A stretch of 64,000 nt of DNA from Littorina saxatilis (GCF_037325665.1 NC_090260.1:27078019-27142018); one strand, 5' to 3'. Shown: positions 40,290 through 60,581, counted from the stretch's first letter. Notes: generated from the letters alone by a model not told the origin. Translations and numbers: made by a program.

Positions 40290-43200
40290 ATTGCAACTCA
40301 ACCCTCTTGTTCTCAAAACATCAAATTGCAAATGCTACTGTCATCATGGTTACCTAAATTCTTCAGGGCCGATGTTTCAAAGAAAAGAGCTTCTATGGAG
40401 GCTGCATACTCGGCAGCTTCTGCCGTCGACACCTTGCGACCACTGTCCAGGTCACTCTTGTTTCCCAGCAGGCACATGGCTATTGGTGTGTCAACATTTT
40501 TCCTCAATTCTGCAGACAAATCAAACAATAAAATGGACATGAATTTCTTTTTTTAGGAAGACCTCTAAAAAATTGAACAAGAAAACTCGACGAGTGGAAA
40601 CACACAGACAGGGTTTTAATGCAGCTGCGTAACCTTAACTGTAATGTAAAGAATTAATCCAAAAGAATTACTTATCTATCAAGCCACCAATTTGCATAAG
40701 CATGTATCCAAGTTGGCCAAACTAGTTATAACATACAAGGTCATACTGGGGAGCCTGCCTTCAAAGACACCCGCATTTAAGACTACCCCAAGGACTACTT
40801 CTCTCTGGTAGAAGGAGTACTTGTACTACCCCCTTTTTAGGCCTTGCTTGTTCAGATTGTCTCGTCATAACCATGTAAATTCCATTGTAAGGCCAGATTT
40901 TCACAGATTTAGGGGGGGGGGGGGGGGGGGGGAGCGGTTCACTGTCATACAATTGCACAAAAAAGATGAATGCACACTCACAGTCACACACTACCAACAA
41001 TTACCAAATCTAAAAAAAACAGCAATCTAACTTCAGTGGTACATGTACCTGCAATGCCAGGCCCCTCCAATGGCAGGACTCATCACATGACATGAAAGGG
41101 CATTTTCTGATGTCTTGACCAAAATATACCTGTCATGACAGGCCATCTGCAATGAAGGGACACTGTTGGCTGGTCCCAAGAGACTGTCCTTTTATCGCAT
41201 GTTACCGCCATGATAAAAACCCAAAAACAAAGAAAGAAGAAGAAAAAAAAACTCACCAATAGAAAAATAAATATTCTAATCACTAAAAAATAGTAACATA
41301 CAGATATATATATATATATATATGCATCAGGCACTTTCATTTCTTACCTTTGACCCAGTCTTTGATGTCGTAGAAGCTTTCCAAGGAAGTGATATCGTAC
41401 ACTAACATGGCTGCATTTGCCTTACGGTAATACATGGGTGCCTGAAAAATATAAACATACTCTTGCCAACAGGTGTCTAAAAAAAGTTTGTTTGTTTGTT
41501 TATTGTTGTTGTTTGGTGTCAAGAACCCCGGGGAAGAATGATTAAGCATTGATCTCATTTTTCTGTTGTTCTCGGCCTACTCTTTAAAAACTATTCACAT
41601 TTAGTGAGAAAAAAACCGTCAAGAAACAAATAGACAATTATTCAGTCACTAAAATATGTTGTTTGTGCTCATAATGAAAACTTTCACTACTAATTGTACT
41701 GTGAAAGTGTTATAGATAGCACGTCTCGCAATGTCCGACTTCTGACTTTTCTCTCTCTCTCCTCCTCCCCCTCCCCTCTCTCTCTCACACACACACACAC
41801 ACACAAACAGACACACATAGTCACTTAATGACTCACTGAGTTCACAGACAGCCAGACATACACTCACTGAGGGCCCCAAAGGGTTTAAAATCGTGATCGT
41901 GATTGGCGTTTTTTTACCTTTCTGTGACCGTGATTGCCGAAATTTCCATTTCTGTGATCGTGATGGGACTTTGCCCGTGATCCGTGATGACAAAAAAATC
42001 AAGTCTCGTGATCGTCATTTGTGTTCGTGATCGTGATGGGCATTAGGCAGGTTTCATGGTATTAGGCCATTTTGATAGTCTCAGATTTGCTTAGTCTTTT
42101 AAATCCATATCTGTGAGAATCTGCTGTATTTGTTGTATTAACATGCAAACTAGTTGTTGTTTAAATACTTTTTTGAAAATAAAAGTTGAAATTTTTTATA
42201 ATGTGTTTATTTATGTGCGTGTGAATGGTGGCGATCGTCAAAATACGGACGGATGAATTTACTTTTGCCACAGCATCACTAAACAAAGAACTAAATTCCA
42301 ACACACACATGCACAAGTATCAATGCTGTGGTGGTTGAGAGTGCCAGAACACATTGAAATGATTGTTTTTCAACAACAATCGATATCCATAACACAAATT
42401 CTAACTTATACTAGCTCCGCAAAAAAAATGTATGGGGATTCGGATCTGTCCGTCCGCATAGCGATATCAAGAGCATCGAAACTAATTGTGATTTCACAGG
42501 ACAAAAACACAAGTTTACCTAATTTTGTATACTGTAAATACAAGTTTGTGCACCCTTGAAGTGAGTTATAATGTTGCCGAGGTCAATTTGCCCTTGATCG
42601 AGGCACGGTGACCCGAGTTTCAAAGTTGCGATCCTGTCCGTCTAAACAATGTAACGATCGCCACATTTTTCTTTTCATTCAAAAACTAACCGTTTGGGGA
42701 GGAAGTGACCTCACGTTGTTTTACGTTGACGCTCGCGCTCGACAGAAAAAGACCGCAACAGTTTTTCAGTTAAAAAAATCGCAAAGTAATTACATTTTCT
42801 GAGGTTTTCTAGTGTCCGTCTAGTAACAATCGCCACTCTAGCGATCGCCACTGAGTGTTAAAGTCACATTTAACTCCATTTTCGACTGTTTTAAGAAACT
42901 ATTTTGTCGCTCAATCGTCACGTTTCAGTGTCGAAACACGTACTGTGCATTTGCAATCAGCCGGTGTGTCCAAACTGAAATGCGTGTGATGCCTCGATTT
43001 GTGGCGATCGCTCACGTGGTTGACGGACAGAAATACCTTCTTAGGGGGTAGGGGAACAGTTACTCCTCCATACAATAATGGTGTTTACAAATGATTGCAA
43101 ACTTGTCTCTTTATAAACTGTTCAGACATGTCTTCTCTTCAATAATTTTCAGTTTTGCTCGGTTTGTTAATCAGGAGCACCCTGCAGTAAATGTTTCATC

Positions 43201-46200
43201 TGTGACAATGCTCGAAATGTTGACGTAATTCCAATGCCCATATCCTTCTCTTGTTACCTCATCTAGCCAAAACCATTGAAGATAGAAAGACATTTATTGA
43301 ACAAACTAGATGCACAACACCAGTCTTAACACGTTTTGGTCTTACATGTATATGAAAATATTGATGGCCATGGAATGGTTTGAAAAAAAAGACGGTTTTT
43401 TCCTTCAAAACGGTCTAGGTCTGCCGGAAGTCGTATTTTTTCAAACCATTCATTTGAGAATCAATATTTTGATGTACATACAAGAACAAAACTTGTTAAG
43501 AATGATGTGGGGCATATTTTTTGTTCAATAAATGTCTTTCTATCTTCAACGGTTTTGGCTATATGAGCTATATGCATGCATAGGATGACCGTATTGCTTT
43601 TTTTGCGTTTTCAGGGTATGCCGCTTTGCGCCTGGTTTTTAGATATAAATAGGGACCAGGACTATAAAAAATTTTACTGTTTTTAGTTGTAACAAACTCA
43701 CTTTGTTGGAAAAACATGTCCTTTGAATTGTGTGCCAACATTTATTTTGTAGAATTTGAGTGTGTAAATAGTAAATTGCTGAACACAATACTGTGAAACC
43801 TGCCATTATTGAAAAGCTTTTTATTTTTAACGTACATTTTTCACAGCTGTATCACTCTATGATCCTCTATTCGTCAAGGTGTTTGTGATCGTGAAAACAA
43901 AAATCAAGGTAACTGTGATCGTGAAAGCTAAAATTTCCCTTCCCGTGATCGTGATGATACCCCCCCTTTGGGGCCCTCCTCTCTCTCTCACGGTGAGTGA
44001 CAGAGTTGACACACACACACACACTTACCATAGATCTAAATCGTTCCTGGCCAGCTGTGTCCCATACCTGCAGTTTTACTCTGTAGCCATCCAGTGTCCT
44101 GTGACAAACACAACCACATGTACAAGGCACATTAGATGTCAATATGATGGATGACCCATGGTGGACTAAGCACTGACACGGATGATTGACTCTGCAAGGC
44201 ACAGTGGAACCTCTCTTACAAAGGGTTATGGTTTGAGCACTGTCAAAGGATATATATATCATTGGGATCAGCAAAAAGTATCCTCTGTCCCTACAAAGCA
44301 GGTGGCCTGTCATGACAGGTATAATCTTGTAAATAAAAATAAGACACACCAGTAACCAAGTTAGGTTATTCTTTGTATCAATATTTCAGCAGATAAACTG
44401 CCTTCGTCAGGATGGTAGGAAAGTATGGTATAATCTTGGCCTAGTTAACAGATGGTGTGTCCTCTTTTCAGAGGGGCCTTACATCACAGGTACCACCGCA
44501 CCATTAACCTTCAAGGAACAGGGAGGAAAACATGGATCTACTCTAGACTAATTACCCCCCCCCCCCCCCCGCCTCTCTCTGGACAACTGTCCCCTAGGAC
44601 AATTGCCCCCCCCCCCCCCATTCTTTTGTGTGTGTTATTACCATTAAGTGTTTATTCTTGTTTTAAGGCATACATTAAAATATGAAAATGCCTGTTTATT
44701 GCCATGATACTTCCTGGTTTCATTGTCCTGTCAAGGTAGGGGACAGTTGTCAGGAGGCAATCATCCGGGGAGGGGGGCAATTAACCTGCTAATGGTAAAC
44801 AAATTTGTATCACGGGCCTGAGTTTCTGTTGCTGATTTGGTCAAACTCCCTTGGCAACAGGCACATGCCATTTTCAGTACATGTATCATCATTTCTTGGA
44901 AGTCCCCTCTTCCCTGAAGATTCTATATACATGTATGAGCCTGTGCCAAAACGTGGTCAGCAAGAAGATACCTACCTTTCAAGAATAATTTCTCTTTATG
45001 AAAGCAGCAAGCACCACTCCTTAAAGTAAACCCTTCAGAGAAATAGTATAAATAGTTTCATCAGTTGTTATCAATTGGAAGGTCTTGACAATTTGATAAG
45101 AATGCCCCCAAAATGGCAATATCCGACAGTTTCACAGTACGTGGGACGTCATTTGACACATAGCTATAATTATGAGGTATTGGGTAACTTGCCAGGCAGG
45201 CAAACATCTCGTACCATATTGTACTTTGATACTTATCATATATATATCAGACCCCTTGCCCCCATAACCTCTCGTTTCTAAAAGTTCCTATTCCCAATAC
45301 TACTGCCACTGGTTACCTATTTCTTCTTCTTCTGCGTTCGTGGGCTCAAACTCCCACGTACACTCGTGTTTTTTGCACTCGTGTTTTTTGCACGAGTGGA
45401 ATTTTACATGTATGACCGTTTTTTACCACGCCATTTAGGCAGCCATACGCCGTTTTCGGAGGAAGCATGCTGGGTATTTTTGTGTTTCTATAACTCACCA
45501 AACTCGGACATGGATTACAGGATCTTTTTCGTGCGCACTTGGTCTTGTGCTTGCGTGTACACACGGGGGAGTGGGGGGGGGGGGGGGGGGGTGTTCGGAC
45601 ACAGAGGAGAGTCTGCACACAAAGTTGACTGAGAAATAAATCTCTCGCCGAACGTTGGGACGAACTCACGCTGACAGCGGCCAACTGGATACAAATCCAG
45701 CGCGCTACCGACTGAGCTACATCCCCGCCCGTTACCTACAATCTTCAGGTTTCCAAGTACAGTGGAAGCTCTCTTTTGAGACCTCCAAAATGGGAGCAAA
45801 ACAGGTCTTAACAAGGAGGGAGTCTTAAGTTAGAGGTAAATGTGGGCGGGGATGTAGCTCAGTCAGGGCGGGGATGTAGCTCAGTCAGGGCGGGGATGTA
45901 GCTCAGTCAGGACGGGGATGTGGCTCAGTCAGGGCGGGGATGTAGCTCAGTCAGGGCGGGGATGTGGCTCAGTCAGGGCGGGGATGTAGCTCAGTCAGGG
46001 CGGGGATGTAGCTCAGTCAGGGCGGGGATGTAGCTCAGTCAGGGCGGGGATGTAGCTCAGTCAGGGCGGGGATGTAGCTCAGTCAGGGTGGGGATGTAGC
46101 TCAGTCAGGGCGGGGATGTGGCTCAGTCAGGGCGGGGATGTAGCTCAATCAGAAAAATCTCCACCCTTAACCCACCAGGCGACCACGGCCAGGATTTAAA

Positions 46201-49200
46201 CTTACGACCTTCATATTAGGAGGCCGATGTGGGCGGGGATGTAGCTCAGTCGGTAGCGCGCTGGATTTGTATCCAGTTGGCCGCTGTCAACGTGAGTTCG
46301 TCCCCACGTTCGGCGAGAGATTTATTTCTCAGAGTCAACTTTGTGTGCAGACTCTCCTCGGTGTCCGAACACCCCCCGTGTGTACACGCAAGCACAAGAC
46401 CAAGTGCGCACGAAAAAGATCCTGTAATCCATGTCAGAGTTCGGTGGGTTATAGAAACACGAAAATACCCAGCATGCTTCCTCCGAAAACGGCGTATGTC
46501 TGCCTAAATGGCGGGGTAAAAAACGGTCATACACGTAAAATTCCACTCGTGCAAAAAAACACGAGTGTACGTGGGAGTTTCAGCCCACGAACGCAGAAGA
46601 AGAAGAGGTAAATGTACAGAGGTAAGAAAGAGAAAATCCGAAAAATCAAGGTCTTAAAAAAGATTAAATCTTAAATTGGGGGGGTGGTGGGGTGGTGTTC
46701 CGCTGTATCCTTCTACTTTGACTCACATCTTGTAGGTGAAGAATGACGCACCGATGGTCGGGCTAACTGCCTTGCTAAACATTCCGCCCACATAGCGAAT
46801 CACCACACTGGTCTTCCCCACACCTGAAACACAGTGTGACATTGATCAACATCAGGCGGGGAAATAGCTCAGGCGGTAGCGGCGCTGGTTTCAAAACCAG
46901 TTGTCACTATCGGCTTGGGTTCAATCCCCACGTTCGGCAAGGGATTTATTTCCCAGAGTCAACTTTGTGCAGACTCTCCTCGGTGGCCGAACACCCCCGT
47001 GTGCACGCATGCGCACGATAAAGAACCCAAGTTGACAGCGAAAGTCTCAGTGCTTGGAAACATGAATACACGCATGCTGGAAAAATAAGGGGGTAGCGCC
47101 GTATACTGTATGGCAGCTCGCTTTCCCCAGGGAGAAAGGAGCCCAAATTTCCATGAGGGTAACCTCGCAGGACTATATGAATCTTCAATCAATGAATATC
47201 AATCATTATGAGGCTTATATCGTGCGTATTCCGTGGGTACAGTTCTAAGCGCAGGGATTTATTTATGCCGGGTGTGAGATGGATTTTTTTTTACACAGTA
47301 CATCACGCATTCACATCGTCCAGCAGATCGCAGCCATTTCGGCGCATATCCTACTTTTCACGGCCTATTATTCCAAGTCAAACAGGTATTTTGGTGGACA
47401 TTTTTATCTATGCCTATACAACAGAATCCCCCCTCCCCAGCCTAATAAAATAAAATAAATAAAATAATAAATAAATTTGACATAATGAAAAAAATCAGTG
47501 ATGGCTGAAATTGCACCGATTTGCTCCATTTTTCTTGTTTTTATCAACATTTTCTGGGGGAGGGCACTTTGCGCCCTCAACGAACCGCTTTGCGTCGTCG
47601 ATCTGTCCCTGAAAGAAATTTGGAAACCCCCCCTCCCCTTAAAAATGATGTGATCTGCCCCTGTTAGTGTTACTCTATACAGTGTCTCATCTTGTATGAC
47701 TGAATTTGTGTTGCCTTGGTGAGTCATTGCTTGAACAATCATTTACAGTTACACAAATACTTCCTCAAGTTTTCAAAACTTCCTCGCTCTGAAAAAATCT
47801 CCTGAGATTTCCAAAACTTTCAAAGATCATATTTTAAGCAAATCAGCAGACATCAACTCAAGTTTAAATTTAGATTATAGATAATCCAGATAGGAATCAA
47901 TTAAAAGAAACATTTTTCTTTTCAGGCAAGTATGTGATTGTATACATGCAAAAGCTGAAATTGTGACAATTAATCAAAACAAGTAATCAAATATTGCTTT
48001 AAAAGTTTTAGAAACCCCATAGGCACATTCTTGTTAGGCCAAAAAAAAAAAGGTCTGTTTACGGTAACCCAACCGACCCTAGTTTTTTCGCGCGACCCTA
48101 GACTTTTTTTTGGCATTTGGGGAAAAGAAAAAAAAAATCTTGGTTTTTTTGGCAAAATAACGTAAAAATATGGTTTTTTGGAAAGAAAAAAAAAAAAATC
48201 CCGACCTTCCGACCCTATTTTTTTGGCCTATGTTACCGTAAACAGACCTTTTTTTTTTTTGGCCTTAGTGTTATGGTATCATTAATACACACAAATACAT
48301 GTAGCCTCTGAATAGCTCAAACACAAGTCAAAGGCACATGAAATGAAATACATTTTTTAATCAGCCTGTGCTGTCAGCAGTAACACATCATAGGGTTATG
48401 CTCCAATAGCTACTGCTGTGTAGTGAAGTAAAGTGTGCATTTGCTCAAAGCGGCGTAGCAGTATTTCAGTCTAATATCAAAGTGAAACTGAACCCGGCAA
48501 TTTACGGCAGTCTCACGCAGGACACAAGATATGGAGCGTGATCTATTTTCCTATGGGAAATTCACTCCGGTGTATTCCTTGTACACAGCAAAAACACCTA
48601 CAGGAAGTGCATCTATACAGGGAATGCACGGCCTCAGTGACCTGCTTTTGGTCAACATAGACCCCTTCTGCTTAACCCCTTCACTGCCCAGCACGTACTA
48701 GATACGTTCTTTCTTTCTTTCTTTATTTGGTGTTTAACGTCGTTTTCAACCACGAAGGTTATATCGCGACGGGACTAGATACGTGGTCATGTTTGGTTTG
48801 TCATACGCCCATACACGTACCTATACGTGGCATACGTACTAGGTACGTGGCATAGGTACGTGGCATTTACATCAGCACTTTTCAGGACATTTGTGAAAAC
48901 TAAATGGGATCCGGGAGGTAACCACTGTCCAACTTCTTGTAGGGGTTTAAACACAGTTCTTTCCCGTTGACCGTTCAGATAAGTTAGTACCACGTGGTAA
49001 AAACATTTTTAGAAGTTTTTTCCGATCTATAAGATTCAAAATGGCGGCCGAAAGTCGGACATCAACTCGTAGACCTGTTTTCAAATGATACAGTGTTCTG
49101 GAAGCTCTACAAGAAGTGATTTATGGATTACCACACAGAAGAATACTGTTATGGGCTGTAATGTGAGTACCTGATGTTTGACACCAGTTTTAGCTGTGTT

Positions 49201-50260
49201 TTCTGCGGTTTTCCGTGCTGCAATGTGTGTGTATCAATACCCTTTTTACTGTTAGCAGGGATTGGCTTGGGTTTTGTCCACTATAGGTCCATTGACTGAC
49301 TCAGCCATGAATCATTCAGTCATTTTCCAAACCAATCAGTCAAGAAAAAAACTTTCCTTTCAGCACGGGACTGCCAAAATTGTGCATTACGGCAGTGAGG
49401 AGAAACTTCTGAAAGTTGTTTACAATACATACATTATACGAGAGGAAAATTCAATTCATTTGTTCATTTTCTTGTTTATTTTCCAATGGTCTTACATGAA
49501 GAGGAATAAAAGGTCTGAGGACACAATAACCATATTTATTTCAATAAAGTAAGGAAGGGGAAAAAAAGAAAGAGCAAGACAACAGACAAAAATAAGACGA
49601 GCTGACTGACTCTGCTGCATGTCTATCGGTCAGTTGACGGATTGAGACCCCCATGTGAGTCGGTCTTTTCCAAATTTAACATGGCAAAAGACCGAAGACC
49701 GACATCCAAGCCAATCCCTGTGTTAGTGTTACTGAATAGTGTACAGTACAGTTCTGTGTTTACACTGATCTGAACTTGCTTTGCGACCAGGAAACCCTAC
49801 CCCTATTTGCACAGGCCTCAAAGTCAAAACCACACCAAAGCTGAACACTAAACTCGCATCTGTTTAGGAGACTTTCTTTGTTTCAAATGTAGGACGAGCT
49901 TGGGCAAAACAAAACAAGGACACGGCGTCTCCATTTCAATCACACAGTCCACCACCTCAAAGCTCAAACAGCAGTGACTTTGCAGACTGTTTTCTCTAAC
50001 GGAGCCTTTGAGTTTCAGTTCACTTTGCACAATTAACTGACCACACGGGTTTGGATTTCAGAAAATAAAACCAAAACCTCCCAGTCTCTAATTATCCACA
50101 CTTTGAAAGAAGTTGAACGAGAGATTGTCACAATGTGTTACACGGTTCGTGCAGGAAACAAACTTCTCATGAGAAAGAACGAACAGGAAAACCTACCTTG
50201 GGACCCTAAAACCACCACCTTCGCTTCGATGGATTTCATATTCTCTTCTGGACTCGTCAT
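39103..50260 (-). CDS. Rab-family small GTPase (Rab5/22/31-like)
   Basis: Six minus-strand exons join in frame: 50260-50197, 46823-46727, 44098-44029, 41441-41348, 40509-40354 and 39302-39103. The sum is 681 nt, or 226 residues plus TGA, and every border is GT/AG. GTPase motifs are complete: P loop GSQGVGKT (19-26), switch I SPTIGASF (42-49) with Thr44, WDTAGQE (66-72) with the catalytic Gln71, APMYYR (78-83), NKSD (125-128) and ETSAL (153-157). The tail ends in Cys-Gly-Cys, a double-prenylation signal. The TIGASF and APMYYR combination resembles the endosomal Rab5/21/22/31 group, but the ~65-residue serine-rich tail is longer than in those. I therefore give no symbol. It should act in membrane traffic on endosome-like compartments. 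The start ATG is 369 bp from the divergent HINT1 start. Confidence 0.92.
39519..39899 (-). mobile_element. Retroposon family S4, second copy
   Basis: It matches 38280-38630. The 5' end (right side on the plus strand) terminates in a 23-bp G run in place of the GC-rich motif. It lies in the last intron of the Rab gene. Confidence 0.8.
40258..40289. repeat. Poly(C) run of 32
   Basis: Uninterrupted C tract (G on the Rab-gene sense strand) about 65 bp beyond exon 5 in the last Rab intron. Its exact length may be unreliable in any assembly. Confidence 0.85.
41869..43978. mobile_element. 2.1-kb DNA transposon with GGGCCCCAAAGG ends and CGTGATCGTGAT subterminal repeats
   Basis: Inverse ends GAGGGCCCCAAAGG delimit the element. 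Variants of CGTGATCGTGAT occur six or more times just inside the left end (41890-42035) and again at the right end (43860-43960, mostly as GTGATCGTGA). Such clusters are typical transposase-binding arrays. The interior has no recognisable transposase. It lies in intron 3 of the Rab gene. The target duplication is not clear, so the superfamily is open. Confidence 0.65.
43263..43562. mobile_element. 300-bp foldback MITE nested in the element above
   Basis: AGCCAAAACCATTGAAGATA...TTTATTGAACAAA at the left is matched inversely at the right over ~40 bp. An inner pair around AATATTGAT and CAATGG/ACCATTC continues the fold, so nearly the whole element is one imperfect hairpin. Likely TA flanks. Confidence 0.8.
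45320..45730 (-). mobile_element. SINE family S1, minus strand, with G-run expansion
   Basis: It is a full-length S1 copy; GTTACCTA flanks it (45312-45319 and 45731-45738). A 19-bp G run at 45573-45591 replaces the short G stretch of the family at that position. It lies in intron 2 of the Rab gene. Confidence 0.9.
45844..46151 (+). repeat. 14-copy tandem array of a 22-bp SINE A-box segment
   Basis: The unit GGGCGGGGATGTAGCTCAGTCA is written here as GGGCGGGGATGTAG + CTCAGTCA. Fourteen contiguous units run head to tail with only single-base variants (three TGGCTCAG, one GGACGG, one GGGTGG, one CTCAATCA). The unit equals the first 22 bases of SINE family S1 and contains its Pol III A box without the B box. 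The array and the SINE at 46231 share one 12-bp target-site duplication, AGAGGTAAATGT, at 45832-45843 and 46604-46615. Confidence 0.95.
46231..46603 (+). mobile_element. SINE family S1 downstream of the A-box array
   Basis: Complete head, body and (GAA)n tail. Between the array and this copy (46152-46230) lies an antisense piece of the alternative S1 head (inverse of the type at 21612). The 3' edge is set by the 12-bp duplication shared with the array's left edge. Confidence 0.92.
46853..47185 (+). mobile_element. SINE with tRNA-like head (family S3)
   Basis: The head AATAGCTCAGGCGGTAGC, GGTTTCAAAACC arm and GGTTCAATCCCC B box are intact. The body starts like S1 but then diverges (GATAAAGAACCCAAGTTGAC; GCAGCTCGCTTTCCCCAGGG). 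It ends in a short ATCAATGAAT tail. It lies in intron 1 of the Rab gene, 30 bp before exon 2. Confidence 0.8.
47200..47425 (-). mobile_element. SINE family S2, minus strand, 3' fragment
   Basis: It matches 22720-23015 in inverse orientation, from the ATATAAGCCTCAT end to the CCACCAAAATACC block. The head is absent. From 47426 to 48030 I see no recognised element. Confidence 0.75.
48037..48264. mobile_element. Harbinger-like foldback MITE with TTA duplication
   Basis: GGCC ends with long A/T runs, paired GTTTACGGTAACCCAACCGA and inverse blocks, and TTA on both sides (48034-48036 and 48265-48267). Confidence 0.88.
48703..48773 (-). mobile_element. Retroposon family S4, 3' end only
   Basis: (CTTT)n followed by GGTGTTTAACGTCGTTTTCA and ATATCGCGACGGG. 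It is strongly 5'-truncated. The 1.4 kb from here to exon 1 of the Rab gene shows only a tandem variant of TAGGTACGTGGCATA near 48836-48870. Confidence 0.75.
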
Positions 50261-50629
50261 TTCCGGATGTCAAGGGTTGGCTGTCTTCTTCACGTGCTTG
50301 GCTGTTATCAAAACGTGGCTAAATCCCTTTATCAGACACCTTCGATTCCGTGATACAGGAGCCAACTCATATCAGATCACTCTCTCGCCAGAGTTTACAA
50401 ACATCGATCATTGATTGAGAGTTATGTGCTCTTTGACCTACAAGCAAAACTAGCAGTGGTTTCGATTACAATCGACTCGAAAATAGAGTGATTTATAAGT
50501 GCTTGCCTACATTAAAAGTGAGAAGAAAAAAAAGTCGTTATAACAGTAAATACATTTGTGCTTATCTTTCGATTCAACAGTGCTAAGATTTGTTGCTAGC
50601 TTTACGTGCTTTCCGCATCATTCGTCAAC
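50261..50629. promoter_or_regulatory. Putative bidirectional promoter of the Rab gene and HINT1
   Basis: The Rab start codon (minus, 50260) and the HINT1 start codon (plus, 50630) are separated by 369 bp with no transposon between them, in a region where nearly every other non-coding stretch is repeat. That absence is consistent with selection. No TATA box is obvious. Transcription starts cannot be placed from sequence alone. Confidence 0.6.
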
Positions 50630-59107
<8,478 letters not shown>

Positions 59108-59357
59108 CGTGGCACTGTGCGCTGCGCTGTTTTTGACATTTTCATCATTTAAAAAGAAGATATTCTGTTTGTTTTTTTCATTTGTTGGAGCAGTAGGAAG
59201 TTTGGCACTGTGCGCTGTGCTGGTTTTTTGACATTTTCATCAATTTGAAAGGAAGATTTTGTGGAGTATCTGTTTTCTTTTTCTTTTGTGGGAGCAGTAG
59301 GAAGTATGGTACTGTGCTTGTTGATATTATCATCATTTAAGAACAAGAATTTCTGTT

Positions 59358-60053
59358 TTTACATTTAGTCAAGTTTTGACCAAATGTTTTAACAGAGAGG
59401 GGGAATCGAGACGAGGGTCATGGTGTGTGTGTGTGTGTGTGTGTGGGCGTGTGTGTGTGTGTAGAGCGATTCAGACCAAACTACTGGACCGATCTTATGA
59501 AATTTGACATGAGAGTTCCTGGGAATGATATCCCCGGACGTTTTTTTCTTTTTTTCGATAAATACTTTTGATGACGTCATATCCTCATTTTTCAATCAAA
59601 TTGATTGAAATTTTGTAAAGCAATCTTTGACGAAGGCCGGACTTTGGTATTGCATTTCAGCTTGGTGGCTTAAAATTAATTAATGACGGGTCATTAAAAA
59701 TCTGAAAATTGTAATAATTTTTTTTTATATAAAACGATCCAAATTTACGTTCATTTTATTCTACATCATTTCCTGATTCCAAAAACATATAAATATGTTA
59801 TATTTGGATTAAAAACAAGCTCTGAAAATTTAAAATATAAAAATTATGATCAAAATTAAATTTCCGAAATCGATTTAAAAACAATTTTATCTTATTCCAT
59901 GTCGGTTCCTGATTCCAAAAACATATAGATATGATATGTTTGGATTAAAAACACGCTCAGAAAGTTAAAACGAAGAGAGGTACAGAAAAGTGTGCTATGC
60001 AGCACAGCGAAACCACTACCGCACTGAACAGGCTCGTCAGTTTCATTCCGTTT
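59358..60053 (-). repeat. Dispersed repeat family R1, minus strand, abutting a SINE
   Basis: It starts with ACATTTAGTCAAGTTTTGAC, contains the GT tract at 59423-59461, and runs to GAACAGGCTCGTCAGTTTCA near 60045. It then passes abruptly into SINE S2. It lies in the presumed HINT1 3' UTR. Confidence 0.85.
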
Positions 60054-60259
60054 GTCAATTGTGGGATCTTTAACGTGCACACCCCAATGTAGTGTACACG
60101 AAGGGACCTCGGTTTTTCGTCTCATCCGAAAGACTAGCACTTGAACCCACCACCTAGGTTAGGAAAGGGGGGAGAAAATTGCTAACACCCTGTAACCCAG
60201 GGTCGAACTCGCAACCTCTCGCTTCCGAGCGCAAGTGCGTTACCACTCGGCCACCCGGT
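60054..60259 (-). mobile_element. SINE family S2, head half
   Basis: The inverse of GATCCCACAATTGACAAACG through the head (inverse of GAGTTCGACCCTGGGTTACA, near 60180-60215, and GGTGGCCGAGTGGTAACGC). The 3' body is missing. Confidence 0.85.
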
Positions 60260-60581
60260 CCCCCCCTTGGACCCATACCACAAATCAACGGCCCGTCTGC
60301 TCCCTGGGAAAATTCGTATCAGTTAATTTCGAAGATGGACACTGGTGGATTTAAAAAAAATAATTCATTAAAAATGACCTCGCTGCACAGAAGCATACAG
60401 ACTGCTAGCTGAGTGTGGGTGTGTGTTGAAGTGGAGGGATGGCTTCGTTCCAATGTAAAAAGTCTGAGCTGGTGAGCCAAATTGATTAATGAAAAGTTAA
60501 CGAGTGAGTGTTGTTGAGGTGTTGGTTTTTCATGTAGTTTGGATGTTAGCAGAGCTTTGTTGAGTAGAACTTGGCTTCCTT

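Larger units (their letters stand above)
45760..46705. mobile_element. pogo/Tigger-type MITE hosting the A-box array and a SINE
   Basis: The left end CAGTGGAAGCTCTCTTTTGA and the inverse of CAGCGGAACA at the right are flanked by TA (45758-45759 and 46706-46707). The internal motif GGTCTTAACAAGGAGGGAGT matches the MITE at 22369. Its own sequence is only about 180 bp; the rest is the insertion at 45844-46603. Confidence 0.75.

Noticed and set aside
40173-40556. 127-codon plus-strand frame with a proline run
   Set aside because: The prolines come from the 32-bp C run, and the rest is antisense to Rab exon 5.
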